Source: Cacconaster sp045601245 (GTDB lineage: Bacteria; Bacteroidota; Bacteroidia; Bacteroidales; UBA932). From it: a stretch of DNA of 64,000 nucleotides. The notes below the pieces were generated by a model that searched no databases, was not told the origin of the DNA, and saw nothing but the letters and a program-made list of their open reading frames with translations. The DNA lies in contig JAZRZH010000028.1 of assembly GCA_045601245.1 (NCBI GenBank), positions 33,948 through 97,947 on the forward strand, read 5' to 3'. Shown here in pieces: positions 7,454 to 16,328 of the stretch. The translations under genes were made by a program, and so were the position numbers. Numbering within the stretch: position 1 is the stretch's first letter; the number at the start of each line of letters is the position of its first letter.

Positions 7454-9490
7454 ATGAAAAGATTCCATTACATTTCTCTGGCTCTCGCCACTGTCCTTGC
7501 GACTTCCTGTCAGTATGAACAGCAGGAGATGCCGGAATTTAATGAGATTAACGGGGATGTTGTAATCTCTGCCTCTTTCGAGATACCTCAGTCAGATACA
7601 CGAACATCTCTTTCAAGGGACGGGGACGGCAAAGTTCTCTGGAGCAAAGGCGATGCATTCGCACTGCTTTCAACCACAAGCCGTGACAAATTCACCATTT
7701 CAAGTGGATACGATACCGGTTCTGCCGAATTTACCGGCTCTATCAGCGGCAGCGGCCCTTATTATGCCCTGTATCCATACTCCGATGAGAGTTCCATTGC
7801 GGATGGTGTTCTGCAGTTCAAGCTTCCGCAGATTCAGACCATATCAAAAGTCGGTACTTTTGATTCAGGTGCATCTCCAGCCATCGCCACTGTTTCCAAC
7901 ACTCTTGTTCCGGCACAGTTCAAAAATCTCTGCGGTATACTTGAAATCAACCTTTGCGGCAGTAGTATGAAGGTTTCTTCTATCGAGATCATAGATAATT
8001 CCGGAAAGGATATTTGGGGAGATTGCACTGTCGCTCTTGACGGCAAGCAGGGCACTGATGAACAGACAATGACAGTCACGGGAGGCAGCAGCCGTATTAT
8101 CCTCCAATTGCCGAAGGCGGTAAGCCTTCTTGCAGCTTCTCCTAAATCTTTCTGCGCAGTGGTTCCTGCCGGTTCATTCAGCAATGGCTTCAGTGTCAGG
8201 GTTTTTAATGACAAGGGCAATCTCTGCAGCCTCATCTCCACATCAAATCCTCAGGTAAAGATCAATCGCTCATCCATCTCTTCGATGAACAAATATAAGC
8301 TTACAAACAATATCAACGAGCCTGCCGACACTCTTGCGCGCGGATACTACAAGGATGTTTTTATGGACGGCGGCGTAAGACTGACCCACAGCACAAATCT
8401 TCCTGCCGTTAAGGATCTGCTCGGCTGGTCATTGGAGTACCTTTCATCAGATCAGCAGAATGTCCAGGACGCTGTTATCATCGGTGATGACGATGATCCT
8501 AACGGAGCTCTCCTCTATCCTGACGGCGAACCGCGCTTCCGTATGATCTATGTCAACGGCGGTAAGTCAATAGAACACGGCAGTTCCCTTGGCGCCACAG
8601 GCCGCTCGCGCATTGTGAATTTCGTTAAGAACGGCGGCGGTTATGTCGGAACGTGTGCTGGCGCACTGCTTGCCTGCAAAGGTTTTGACAGCCACAGTAC
8701 CACCAGCGAATATCTCAATATATGGCCCGGTCACGTATACCATACCAACATGAGCAAAACTTACACCGACCATACAATCCTGAAGGGGTGCGCCCTTCTG
8801 AACTACTACAATTTCGGCGGAGATCTGAGGATTGACTCAGTATATCACAACGGCGGTTGCTATATGTCCGAATTCGACTACACTCCACCGACAGGCACCG
8901 AAATCCTGATGAGATACAAGAACGCCAACGAAAAGTCTGAGGGCAAGGTCAGCTGCTGGGCCTACAAGCCAAGCGCAAAGGAGGGACGCCGCGTGCTTAT
9001 CGGCTCGCATCCTGAAAGCGTGACATCCGGTGAACGCCGTGACCTTTTCGCAGCGATGAGCCGCTATGCCACTGACGGCAATGGTATCGCTCAGGCTAAA
9101 GCCAATCTTTCAAATGGAGCGGAGAGGATTATGAACAAGACTCTTGCCGCTTATGCCCCTATCGGTGACGGACAGTATCATTTCTTCAACCTCAAGATCC
9201 CTGCTGGTGCAAAGAATATCGAGATTGCTCTCAAGACCGAATATGAAGGCAATCTTTATCTTTCTTTGAGAAAAGACGGTTCCGCGTGGTTGACCGAAGC
9301 TGACTACTTCCTGATCAATAAGGGTGACAAGACACTCAAGCTGGATTCTCTTCAGGAAGGCACCTGGAGCGTCGGAGTACACTGCCCGGACAAGCCGACA
9401 TCTACTCTCAGCAACGGACGCTATGTATATAGCGACAATCTCGAGCCGGTAGCCGGTGTCAAGTATTCAATCAAGGCAAGTTGGAAGTAG
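7454..9490 (+). CDS. Lipoprotein paralogue: fimbrillin-like N region + GATase1/BPL_N-like domain + PPC-like domain
   Basis: The protein is 678 aa with lipobox LATSC (lipid Cys19). It has the same three-part architecture as its two upstream neighbours: a fimbrillin-like region with SDTRTSL and PYYALYPYS, an amidotransferase-like domain with GGGYVGTCAGALLA and IGSHPES, and a C-terminal PPC-like domain ending KYSIKASWK. It is the most divergent lipoprotein member: the N terminus and the segment between the nucleophile and the HPE motif differ (YLNIWPGHVYHTNMS). A TAACTTTTG sequence at 7419-7427 is an imperfect -7 box. A strong terminator follows at 9596-9625. This is the last gene of the array. 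Confidence 0.85.
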   Translation: MKRFHYISLALATVLATSCQYEQQEMPEFNEINGDVVISASFEIPQSDTRTSLSRDGDGKVLWSKGDAFALLSTTSRDKFTISSGYDTGSAEFTGSISGSGPYYALYPYSDESSIADGVLQFKLPQIQTISKVGTFDSGASPAIATVSNTLVPAQFKNLCGILEINLCGSSMKVSSIEIIDNSGKDIWGDCTVALDGKQGTDEQTMTVTGGSSRIILQLPKAVSLLAASPKSFCAVVPAGSFSNGFSVRVFNDKGNLCSLISTSNPQVKINRSSISSMNKYKLTNNINEPADTLARGYYKDVFMDGGVRLTHSTNLPAVKDLLGWSLEYLSSDQQNVQDAVIIGDDDDPNGALLYPDGEPRFRMIYVNGGKSIEHGSSLGATGRSRIVNFVKNGGGYVGTCAGALLACKGFDSHSTTSEYLNIWPGHVYHTNMSKTYTDHTILKGCALLNYYNFGGDLRIDSVYHNGGCYMSEFDYTPPTGTEILMRYKNANEKSEGKVSCWAYKPSAKEGRRVLIGSHPESVTSGERRDLFAAMSRYATDGNGIAQAKANLSNGAERIMNKTLAAYAPIGDGQYHFFNLKIPAGAKNIEIALKTEYEGNLYLSLRKDGSAWLTEADYFLINKGDKTLKLDSLQEGTWSVGVHCPDKPTSTLSNGRYVYSDNLEPVAGVKYSIKASWK

Positions 9491-9595
9491 ATTGTTCCCG
9501 CCGAAAGCGCGGATGGGATTTCGTCACTGTCGCTCCGACATCCCCTTTCCGCTGCCGCTAGGGCCCTTGCAAGTGAGAGGGTAGATCAGGCAAAG

Positions 9596-9625
9596 AGGCG
9601 TCCGCCGGAAGGCGGCGCCTTTTTT
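9596..9625 (+). terminator. Rho-independent terminator after the lipoprotein array
   Basis: A GC-rich stem (AGGCG, bulged T, CCGCC / GGCGG CGCCT) with a GGAA loop is followed by a run of six T. It lies 105 bp downstream of the last lipoprotein gene. Confidence 0.75.
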
Positions 9626-9682
9626 GTGTGTCCGCTGACCGCCGAAAGCTAGCTTTCGGACGGAACAGCGGACACACAAAAA
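9621..9682. repeat. Long inverted repeat with central palindrome
   Basis: The arms TTTTTGTGTGTCCGCTG (9621-9637) and CAGCGGACACACAAAAA (9666-9682) are perfect complements. They enclose an 18-bp palindrome CCGAAAGCTAGCTTTCGG (9642-9659). The element is stacked between two terminators and probably acts with them to insulate the array from the convergent tRNA-Ser gene. Confidence 0.65.
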
Positions 9683-9707
9683 GAGCCTCGCAGATGCGAG
9701 GCTCTTT
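9680..9707 (-). terminator. Terminator downstream of tRNA-Ser
   Basis: A perfect 12-bp stem (AAAGAGCCTCGC / GCGAGGCTCTTT) with an AGAT loop is followed, read on the minus strand, by a T run. It lies 20 bp past the 3' end of the minus-strand tRNA-Ser gene. Confidence 0.65.
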
Positions 9708-9726
9708 GCTTGACTTTGGTCACTTG

Positions 9727-9814
9727 CGGTGAGGGGGGGATTCGAACCCCCGGTACCCTAATCGAGTACGTCAGTTTAGCAAACTGGTGGTTTCAGCCAC
9801 TCACCCACCTCACC
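9727..9814 (-). tRNA. tRNA-Ser (anticodon GCT)
   Basis: The reverse complement folds into a long class II tRNA with acceptor stem GGTGAGG/CCTCACC, an extended variable arm, a T-arm with GGTTCGAATCC, and an anticodon loop TTGCTAA giving GCT (serine AGC/AGU codons). The 3' CCA is not encoded. A TATCTTTG box (plus 9851-9858) lies upstream on the same strand. Confidence 0.93.
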
Positions 9815-9930
9815 GGGAGGGTTTGCTGACCGATTTGTCAAACAGGATTGCAAAGATAATGATTTTTCCAATTATCAAAAAAATAATGTAGGAAAGTGCA
9901 AATCCAGATTGACGATTTTTTTGATTTTTA

Positions 9931-9961
9931 TTTGCTAATTCAAAAAACTGCACTACCTTTG
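9931..9961 (+). promoter_or_regulatory. Promoter of tRNA-Pro
   Basis: TTTG (9931-9934) and TACCTTTG (9954-9961) are 19 bp apart, and the mature tRNA begins 10 bp later. This is one of the cleanest consensus promoters in the window. Confidence 0.75.
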
Positions 9962-9971
9962 CAGTCCCTAT

Positions 9972-10045
9972 CGGGATGTGGCGCAGTTGGCTAGCGCACT
10001 TGCTTTGGGAGCAAGGGGTCCTCCGTTCGAGTCGGAGTATCCCGA
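9972..10045 (+). tRNA. tRNA-Pro (anticodon TGG)
   Basis: It forms a 74-nt cloverleaf with acceptor stem CGGGATG/TATCCCG (one G-U pair), D-loop GCGCAGTTGGCTAGCGC, an anticodon loop TTTGGGA giving TGG, and T-arm GTTCGAGTC. CCA is not encoded. A promoter lies at 9931-9961 and a terminator follows at once. Confidence 0.93.
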
Positions 10046-10050
10046 CAGAA

Positions 10051-10085
10051 AAGGGGTAGCGGAAAACCGCTGCCCCTTGTTTTTT
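10051..10085 (+). terminator. Terminator after tRNA-Pro
   Basis: A 12-bp stem (AAGGGGTAGCGG / CCGCTGCCCCTT) with an AAAA loop is followed by GTTTTTT. It starts 6 bp past the tRNA. Confidence 0.8.
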
Positions 10086-10122
10086 GCTCCAGGTCTTGCT
10101 CAGGCTATCTCTTCTGGTATCA

Positions 10123-11454
10123 TCACAGGATGTCGTATTGCTTGTAGCAACTGATAAGATAATTCTCAATATCTTCTGCAAGTCCCTTCGTATCGGAGAT
10201 ATTATCCTTGCCGTACTTGATGGTCATCCTCTTTTCGAAGATGCCCGCTTCCTTGAACATCAACATCTGGAAAGGCTTGAGAACCACCTTGCGCTTCTTC
10301 TCGTAATTGATGATGTCATCCTTGGCACTCTGCCAGCGGTCGGCATATTTCCAGTATTTGCCGTCCGGGAAAGTTTGATGCAGGTTCGCCGTGTCTGTGT
10401 AGTGCCTCTTCATCGCCTTTTTCGCGCTCTCATATCTGTTCCATCCTTGCGGGACACTCCGGAGTCCGAGATACCACGGGATGTATGCCTCGATGCAAGG
10501 ATGGCCCATCGCGGTCCACATCACGCATCCCAGCTCCTTGGGCATATCGCCCCTGAGCTGGAAGATGGTCGACACCACGGTGCTTCGGCCGCAGATGCTG
10601 CCGGTGCCCAGATTGTCGGCATTGTGGAGCGACAGGGCATTGACCAGTTCCTGAAGGGAGACCTTCTTTGCAGGTTTGAAGGAGAACGGGTATGTATCCG
10701 GATCCGGTTCACAGTATCCGCCCCTGAAATAGTCCAGGGCGGCCTTTGCGCGGAAGATGTTGCTCTTGGAAGAAAGCATGGCCCTGCTGGAATATGCCTT
10801 GCGGAATGAGAATTCACCGTCCTTCGAAGGATTGTACCAACCGCGGGAGATGGCATAGGAGACGAGGTCTCTGCATCCGGCGAAGTTTGCGGTGTCCTTG
10901 AGGTCCACCTTATCGATCATATAGAAGTTGGGGATTATCATCATCTGGTCGTCAGGGACGCGCTGGGCGACCCAGTGCTTGCCATTGACCACGGAGACGA
11001 TCCAGCCTTCATTGGCATCGGCGAGCAGATATGAACGTCCGCTGTCGCCGTAGCCGTATTTCTCTACTAGTTCACCGATGATCCTGACACCATCGCGGGC
11101 GGATTTCGCACGGCTTGCGACCTCCACACGGAGGCGGTAGAAGATTCCACCGTCAGTCAGGACCGGCTTGTCCTCGCGCGAACGGCAGTTGTCCGAAACA
11201 ATGGCGACGCCGGTGCGTGTGAGAAAGGCGTCAGCTGCATCAAGTTTCGGGAATTCCACCCACAGGTATTTGTCGGCCGGGTAGATGTTGAGCATCTGCT
11301 CTCCGGGGTCGTCCTCATTATGCGCAAGCATTACATATCCATCCGTGGTGCAGTCCTTGCCGGCGATGATGCCGAAGCAGTTATGATAATCCTGTGCCAT
11401 AGATGCGGCGATACTGCAGAGCAATGCGGCCGCTGCTGTTACAAATCTTTTCAT
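10123..11454 (-). CDS. Exported C69-family dipeptidase (Ntn hydrolase)
   Basis: The protein is 443 aa with signal peptide MKRFVTAAAALLCSIAASMA. The mature N terminus QDYHNCFGIIAGKDCTTDG places Cys26 where the autoprocessed nucleophile of peptidase family C69 (U34, dipeptidase A type) sits, followed by the typical DGYVMLAHNEDD segment. Other family-like stretches include SRAKSARDGVRIIGELVEKYGYGDSG and SYLLADANEGWIVSVVNGKHWVAQRVPDDQ. The length fits the family. It probably releases dipeptides in the periplasm for uptake. The gene lies 11 bp downstream of the propeller/SPOR-like gene and is probably in the same transcript. Confidence 0.85.
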   Translation of the reverse strand: MKRFVTAAAALLCSIAASMAQDYHNCFGIIAGKDCTTDGYVMLAHNEDDPGEQMLNIYPADKYLWVEFPKLDAADAFLTRTGVAIVSDNCRSREDKPVLTDGGIFYRLRVEVASRAKSARDGVRIIGELVEKYGYGDSGRSYLLADANEGWIVSVVNGKHWVAQRVPDDQMMIIPNFYMIDKVDLKDTANFAGCRDLVSYAISRGWYNPSKDGEFSFRKAYSSRAMLSSKSNIFRAKAALDYFRGGYCEPDPDTYPFSFKPAKKVSLQELVNALSLHNADNLGTGSICGRSTVVSTIFQLRGDMPKELGCVMWTAMGHPCIEAYIPWYLGLRSVPQGWNRYESAKKAMKRHYTDTANLHQTFPDGKYWKYADRWQSAKDDIINYEKKRKVVLKPFQMLMFKEAGIFEKRMTIKYGKDNISDTKGLAEDIENYLISCYKQYDIL

Positions 11455-11465
11455 ATCCTGTAGTA

Positions 11466-13019
11466 TTATTCAAGAGCCTTCGCCTTGCTGACGGCAATGC
11501 TCTTTCCGTTTTTGTATGCGACGATATATGCGGACGGGAATCCATTCTTTTTCACGGTCGGAAGGGCCTCTGATGCTTCCTTGAATGTTTTGAAGGCACC
11601 GATGGTATAGAGATACTTGCCGGTCGGCTGCTTGAGCTCGAATGCAGGGGAGAGGCCGTTCAGTTTTTTCACAGGCAATCTCTGCGAAACGACGGTGATC
11701 TGAATCTGGTATATCAGCCCGTCCGGAAGGCTCTTTTTCACGAGTGCTTCATTTTCAATACGGAAAGTATATTCATCGTCTGTCTCTTCGATAGGCTTCA
11801 TTACGTTGATTGTCCCCGGATTGCCGAATGATCTGCGTATGAATCCATATTCGGCGGGAGCGGCATCGGTCTTTTCTGCCACAGGGTCGACGGCGGCGGT
11901 GCGCCTGACGCTCTTGCCGGCTGCGATCAAGTCGAGTTCGATTGCACACAGCGTGTCGGTCAGTGCACTGAAGTGCTCCTGGCGATTCATAATCTCTTCC
12001 TCGATTGCGCGGATAATCTTTACATCAGTTGCATCGTTGCGCCTAGCTGTCAGTTCGCCGATCTCCTCCTTCAGGGCCCGGAGGCGGCCGAAAGCTCTTT
12101 CGTATGCATTGTCGTCAGTCTGCTCGATTGACGGCACCGTCTCAGCCACGACCTCCTGAACCGTCGGTTTGAGCGCTGCGATCTGAGCGGCCTCTGCCGG
12201 GTCGGACACCGGTCTGCTTATAGGGGAATTCTCGAATCGCAGTACATATATCGTCATACTGTCCGGAGCGCATCTGCGGTTGGATGCAAGAACGGTGAAT
12301 TCCCCGTCGGGGGTATTGCTGAAGAGGAAATCGTCACCTGTCGAGGAATACGGGAACCCGAGGTTTTCGGGTGCATCCCAGGTTTTGCGCCTCTCATTCC
12401 ACCTGCTGACATACAGGTCGTAGCCGCCCATTCCAGCCAGGGCGTCGGAAGAGAAGTACAGCTCCTTGCCGGAGGCGCTCAGCATAGGGAGCACCTCATC
12501 TCCGGATGATGCGCAGCTTTCGATGATCTGCGGTTCGCTCCAGAGATTATCCTCTACGAGTTCCGACATATGGAGCTTCATCATCCCATCTTTGTCGGGC
12601 GCCGAAAAGATTATCCTGCGGCTTCCGGAAGGCATATATGTTGCCCGGTCCCACTGGTGTCCGCCGTCGCTGAATGCGTTCGGGGTCTTTATCCAGGATT
12701 TGTCGGCAAAGTGGCTGTAATACAGGAAGAATTCATCCGCAGGCACGGTGCGGCTCGTCACGACCTTCGGATGTGTGGCGAAGAGCAGCATATTGCGGCC
12801 GTTGCCGCTCATCAGGATACGTTCTCCGACCATCGCCAGGATAGTGGAGTCGGTCACGGATTTGAGAAGATCTTCATATATTGCCGCAGCACCGTCGAAA
12901 TCATACTTTGAGTGCATCAGGTCCGCCTGCCTTATCCTTTCCTTGAAGGATTGCGCAGGAGCCGCAATGGTCAGAAAAAGTGACCAAACCGATAAGAATA
13001 TTCTGCCTGCCCTGTTCAT
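11466..13019 (-). CDS. Exported WD40-like (PD40) propeller protein with SPOR-like C terminus
   Basis: The protein is 517 aa from the ATG at 13019, which gives a signal peptide (MNRAGRIFLSVWSLFLTIAAPAQS); an ATG seven codons upstream is possible. A short helical segment (YDFDGAAAIYEDLLKS) precedes PD40-like propeller repeats: SGSRRIIFSAPDKDG, ASGKELYFSSDALAGMGGYDLYVS and TPDGEFTVLASNR. The middle (about 310-365) is charged and probably coiled coil. The last 80 residues (YLYTIGAFKTFKEASEALPTVKKNGFPSAYIVAY) look like a SPOR-type domain, which binds denuded peptidoglycan glycans in known cases. This resembles the propeller part of PorE/OmpA-type proteins but lacks an OmpA domain. The exact role is unknown. 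Confidence 0.7.
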   Translation of the reverse strand: MNRAGRIFLSVWSLFLTIAAPAQSFKERIRQADLMHSKYDFDGAAAIYEDLLKSVTDSTILAMVGERILMSGNGRNMLLFATHPKVVTSRTVPADEFFLYYSHFADKSWIKTPNAFSDGGHQWDRATYMPSGSRRIIFSAPDKDGMMKLHMSELVEDNLWSEPQIIESCASSGDEVLPMLSASGKELYFSSDALAGMGGYDLYVSRWNERRKTWDAPENLGFPYSSTGDDFLFSNTPDGEFTVLASNRRCAPDSMTIYVLRFENSPISRPVSDPAEAAQIAALKPTVQEVVAETVPSIEQTDDNAYERAFGRLRALKEEIGELTARRNDATDVKIIRAIEEEIMNRQEHFSALTDTLCAIELDLIAAGKSVRRTAAVDPVAEKTDAAPAEYGFIRRSFGNPGTINVMKPIEETDDEYTFRIENEALVKKSLPDGLIYQIQITVVSQRLPVKKLNGLSPAFELKQPTGKYLYTIGAFKTFKEASEALPTVKKNGFPSAYIVAYKNGKSIAVSKAKALE

Positions 13020-13037
13020 ACGAAGCAAAATTTTAAA

Positions 13038-13045
13038 CAAAAGTA
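13038..13045 (-). promoter_or_regulatory. -7 box for the propeller/SPOR-like gene
   Basis: On the minus strand TACTTTTG fits TAnnTTTG and lies 18 bp before the ATG at 13019. A divergent TAAATTTG at 13076-13083 serves secDF on the other strand. Confidence 0.5.
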
Positions 13046-13075
13046 GGAAATACTTTATAAATGCCGAAAAAATAG

Positions 13076-13083
13076 TAAATTTG
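13076..13083 (+). promoter_or_regulatory. -7 box for secDF
   Basis: TAAATTTG fits TAnnTTTG and lies 47 bp before the secDF start. The -33 element is weak (TTTA). Confidence 0.45.
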
Positions 13084-13130
13084 CAAGCTAATTTTGAGTA
13101 AAAAGAAATATTATCTAAACATCAAACTAT

Positions 13131-16100
13131 ATGCAAAGTAAAGGCGCCATCAAATTCGTGGCAATTCTCATCGGCCTTGCCTGCCTGTTCCAGCTTTCAT
13201 TCACAGCTGTGACTGCAAGACAGGAAAACAAGGCAAAAAAGTATGCTGAGCAAGTAGTTGAAGCCGAAAAGCAGTCTGCAGCATTCGCTGCCGTGTCTGA
13301 CAATGACAAGGCTTTCTATCTTGATTCAGTCAACACTATCGCGAACAAATCCTATCTCGATTCAATCGCAGCCGAGAAGGTTTACTTCAAGTACACCTAT
13401 AAAGATGTAAAGGAGAAGGAACTCAACCTCGGTCTTGACCTCAAGGGCGGTATGAACGTCATGCTTCAGCTTGACCTTTCAGAACTCATCCGTTCCTGCG
13501 CACGTCAGAAGACTTCCGAGCAGTTCGAGAAGGCAATGGCAACGGCAAAGGAGAGATCCGTGAATTCACACGAGGATTTCATCACTCTTTTTGAGACAGC
13601 GTGGAATGAAATTGACGCCAACAAGAGAATGTACTTCGACATCGACCTCGACAAGCTCAGCGGTGATGTCAAGAACAAGACCAAGGCTACCAATGACGAA
13701 GTCATCAGCCTCCTCGAGAAGGAAGCCGAGGCTGTCATCAACAATTCATATACAGTTGTCGAGCGCCGTGTCAACCAGTTCGGTGTCGCTCAGCCAAACA
13801 TCCAGAAGATCGCCCGTACCGGCCGTATCCTCGTCGAGCTCCCTGGTGTCAAGGAGCCTGAACGTGTGAGAAAGCTCCTCCAAGGTACAGCATCCCTCGA
13901 GTTCTGGCAGACCTATACATATCAGGAGATCGTTCCGTTCCTCCAGGAACTCAACGATCAGATGCGCGACGAACTCGCAGTTGTCGGGACAGAGCCAGCA
14001 GAGGCTCCTGCAGCAGAAGCTGACACTACAGCTACCACATCCATCGAGGATGAGCTCGCAGCAACCCAGGAGATCACCGACGCAAGCGCTGAGTTCATGG
14101 CTAAGAACAATCCGCTCTTCTCCAAGCTCCAGCTTATGGGCGGCAATTCAGCCTGCCTCGGTATCGCGCACTACCGTGACACTGCAGCCATCAACGAGAT
14201 GTTCCGCAACTCCAAGGTCGCTTTCCCTGGCGACTTCGTTCCTGCGTGGAGCTTCAAGGCAACCCAGTACGGCAATATCCAGCCTGACACATATTTCGAA
14301 CTCGTAGCCCTCAAGGGTGTTGCCGGCAAGGGCGCAGTCCTCGACGGCGGCGTCATCACTTCAGCACGTGTCAACTACAACCAGATCAACGGTGCCGCTG
14401 AAGTCAGCATGACAATGAACAGCACAGGTGCTGCGAAGTGGGAGGTAATCACAGAGCAGAACATCGGCCATCAGATCGCAATCGTGATGGACGGTCAGGT
14501 TTACTCATATCCTAACGTACAGAACAAGATTTCCGGCGGAAGCTCACAGATTACCGGTAACTTCACCCAGGCTGAGGCAGATGACCTTGCTACTGTACTC
14601 AAGTCAGGTAAACTCTCCACTCCTGCACGCATCGTTCAGGAGCAGGTTGTAGGTCCTTCACTCGGTAGCGCATCCATCAAGGCCGGTCTGATCTCATTCA
14701 TCATCGCCTTCCTGCTCGTGCTGATCTATATGCTTATCTTCTACCGCCGCGCAGGTCTCGCCGCCGATATCGCACTTATCTGCAACGTACTCTTCCTCTT
14801 CGGATCCCTCGTTTCATTCGGTGCAGTCCTCACACTCCCTGGTATCGCAGGTCTCGTGCTGACAATGGGTATGGCGGTCGATGCCAATGTGATCATCTAC
14901 GAGCGCATCAAGGAGGAACTCAACGCCGGCAAGGCACTCCGCCTCGCAATCTCCGACGGTTACAAGAACGCTTACTCAGCAATCCTTGACGGTCAGATCA
15001 CCACATTGCTTACGGGTCTCATCCTCGCAATCTTCGGTTCAGGCGCAGTCAAGAGCTTCGCAATCGTCCTCGTTATCGGTATCATCACTTCAGTCGTCAC
15101 CTCAATCTTCATCACCCGTCTGATCTTCGAGGCACGTCTTGACAAGGGCAAGGATATCTCATTCTTCACCAAGTTCTCACAGAACTTCCTCAAGAATACA
15201 CATATCAACTTCCTCGACTCTCGCAAGGTGACCTACATCATCTCAGGTGTCGTCTGCTTCATCTGCCTCGTATCCTGCTTTACAAAGGGATTCTCCTATG
15301 GTGTCGACTTCAGCGGCGGCCGTACCTATGTAGTACGTTTCGACAAGCCGGTTACCCCTGAAGAGGTCCGTGCAGCAACATTCGACGCATTCGGCGAAGC
15401 TGCCGAAGTCAAGCAGTTCGGTGGTGCCAGCCAGATGAGAATCACTACCAAGTATATGATCTCAGATGAGTCAACTGAAACTGACAAGCTCATCGAAAAC
15501 AAGCTCTACGATGCATTGAAGGGCTTCTTCGCAGCAGACCTTTCACTCAACGATTTCACATCTACTATCGATAACCCTAACGGTATCATCAGTTCGGACC
15601 GCGTTGACGCTGCGGTTGCGAGCGAGGTGAAGAGGGATGCTGTCATCGCTGTCATCCTCGCCCTCATCGTGATCTTCGCATACATCGCCATCCGATTCAA
15701 GAACTGGACCTATGGTCTCGGTGGTGTGACATCCCTGGCTCACAACTCAATCATAGTGATCGGCTTCTTCTCACTCTTCACGGGTATCCTGCCGTTCACC
15801 CTCGACGTTGACCAGACCTTCATCGCAGCAGTGCTGACCATCATCGGTTACTCCATCAACGATAACGTGGTTATCTTCGACCGTATCCGTGAATACAAGG
15901 CACTCTATCCTAAGCGCGACCTCAAGCAGAACATCAATGACGCATTGAACAGCACCCTCTCACGTACTGTCAATACATCAGTCTCCACATTGATCGTGCT
16001 CCTCGCAATCGCAATCTTCGGTGGTGAAAGCATCCGCGGTTTCGCAGTGGCCCTCACCCTCGGTGTCCTCGTAGGAACCTATGCTTCAATCTGCATCGGT

Positions 16101-16163
16101 ACCCCTATGATGTACGACCTCAATATGAAGAGAGCAAAGAAGGCTGCAAAGAAGAGCAAATAG
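13131..16163 (+). CDS. secDF: Protein translocase SecDF fusion
   Basis: The protein is 1010 aa and joins SecD and SecF in one chain, the usual Bacteroidota arrangement. An N-terminal membrane helix is followed by the SecD periplasmic region (GLDLKGGMNVMLQLD, VVERRVNQFGVAQPNIQ, RILVELPGV). An Ala/Glu/Thr-rich insertion lies near 288-310 in the periplasmic part. The SecD membrane half holds GMAVDANVIIYERIKEEL. The SecF half begins near 690, with FSYGVDFSGG and the matching GYSINDNVVIFDRIREY. SecDF uses the proton gradient to pull exported proteins across the inner membrane after SecYEG-SecA. The gene appears monocistronic, with a terminator at 16186-16220. Confidence 0.97.
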   Translation: MQSKGAIKFVAILIGLACLFQLSFTAVTARQENKAKKYAEQVVEAEKQSAAFAAVSDNDKAFYLDSVNTIANKSYLDSIAAEKVYFKYTYKDVKEKELNLGLDLKGGMNVMLQLDLSELIRSCARQKTSEQFEKAMATAKERSVNSHEDFITLFETAWNEIDANKRMYFDIDLDKLSGDVKNKTKATNDEVISLLEKEAEAVINNSYTVVERRVNQFGVAQPNIQKIARTGRILVELPGVKEPERVRKLLQGTASLEFWQTYTYQEIVPFLQELNDQMRDELAVVGTEPAEAPAAEADTTATTSIEDELAATQEITDASAEFMAKNNPLFSKLQLMGGNSACLGIAHYRDTAAINEMFRNSKVAFPGDFVPAWSFKATQYGNIQPDTYFELVALKGVAGKGAVLDGGVITSARVNYNQINGAAEVSMTMNSTGAAKWEVITEQNIGHQIAIVMDGQVYSYPNVQNKISGGSSQITGNFTQAEADDLATVLKSGKLSTPARIVQEQVVGPSLGSASIKAGLISFIIAFLLVLIYMLIFYRRAGLAADIALICNVLFLFGSLVSFGAVLTLPGIAGLVLTMGMAVDANVIIYERIKEELNAGKALRLAISDGYKNAYSAILDGQITTLLTGLILAIFGSGAVKSFAIVLVIGIITSVVTSIFITRLIFEARLDKGKDISFFTKFSQNFLKNTHINFLDSRKVTYIISGVVCFICLVSCFTKGFSYGVDFSGGRTYVVRFDKPVTPEEVRAATFDAFGEAAEVKQFGGASQMRITTKYMISDESTETDKLIENKLYDALKGFFAADLSLNDFTSTIDNPNGIISSDRVDAAVASEVKRDAVIAVILALIVIFAYIAIRFKNWTYGLGGVTSLAHNSIIVIGFFSLFTGILPFTLDVDQTFIAAVLTIIGYSINDNVVIFDRIREYKALYPKRDLKQNINDALNSTLSRTVNTSVSTLIVLLAIAIFGGESIRGFAVALTLGVLVGTYASICIGTPMMYDLNMKRAKKAAKKSK

Positions 16164-16185
16164 TATTACTCCATAATATCTGAAT

Positions 16186-16220
16186 AAGTCCCGGGGCCAA
16201 CGCTCCGGGACTTTTCTTTT
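16186..16220 (+). terminator. Terminator of secDF
   Basis: Stem AAGTCCCGG / CCGGGACTT with a 10-nt loop is followed by a TTCTTTT-type tail. It separates secDF from the riboswitch leader of the thiamine operon. Confidence 0.75.
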
Positions 16221-16234
16221 TCCATAATTATTTC

Positions 16235-16242
16235 TACTTTTG
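16235..16242 (+). promoter_or_regulatory. -7 box of the thiamine salvage operon
   Basis: TACTTTTG matches TAnnTTTG and lies just upstream of the TPP aptamer, so transcription should start at the aptamer 5' end. Confidence 0.6.
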
Positions 16243-16249
16243 CTCCCAC

Positions 16250-16323
16250 AAACGGGGTACAGTAATTTAAACTGTTGAGAAACACCCGCTGAACTTGATA
16301 CGGTCAATACCGTCGTAAGGATT
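16250..16323 (+). ncRNA. TPP riboswitch (THI element)
   Basis: The conserved aptamer blocks are visible in order: ACGGGGTAC, then a short variable stem, TGTTGAGAAACACCCG, CTGAACTTGATACGGTCAAT, and ACCGTCGTAAGGA. These match the thi-box core (GGGG, CTGAGA, ACCC, TGAACCTGATC, CGTAGGGA) with minor changes. The aptamer ends 5 nt before the thiM start codon, so control is most simply translational: TPP binding would hide the start region. It is expected to turn down thiMELD when thiamine pyrophosphate is plentiful. Confidence 0.93.
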
Positions 16324-16328
16324 TTATT

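Noticed and set aside
11466..13019. A type IX secretion PorE protein
   Set aside because: The propeller part is similar in style, but there is no OmpA peptidoglycan-binding domain and no other type IX genes nearby.
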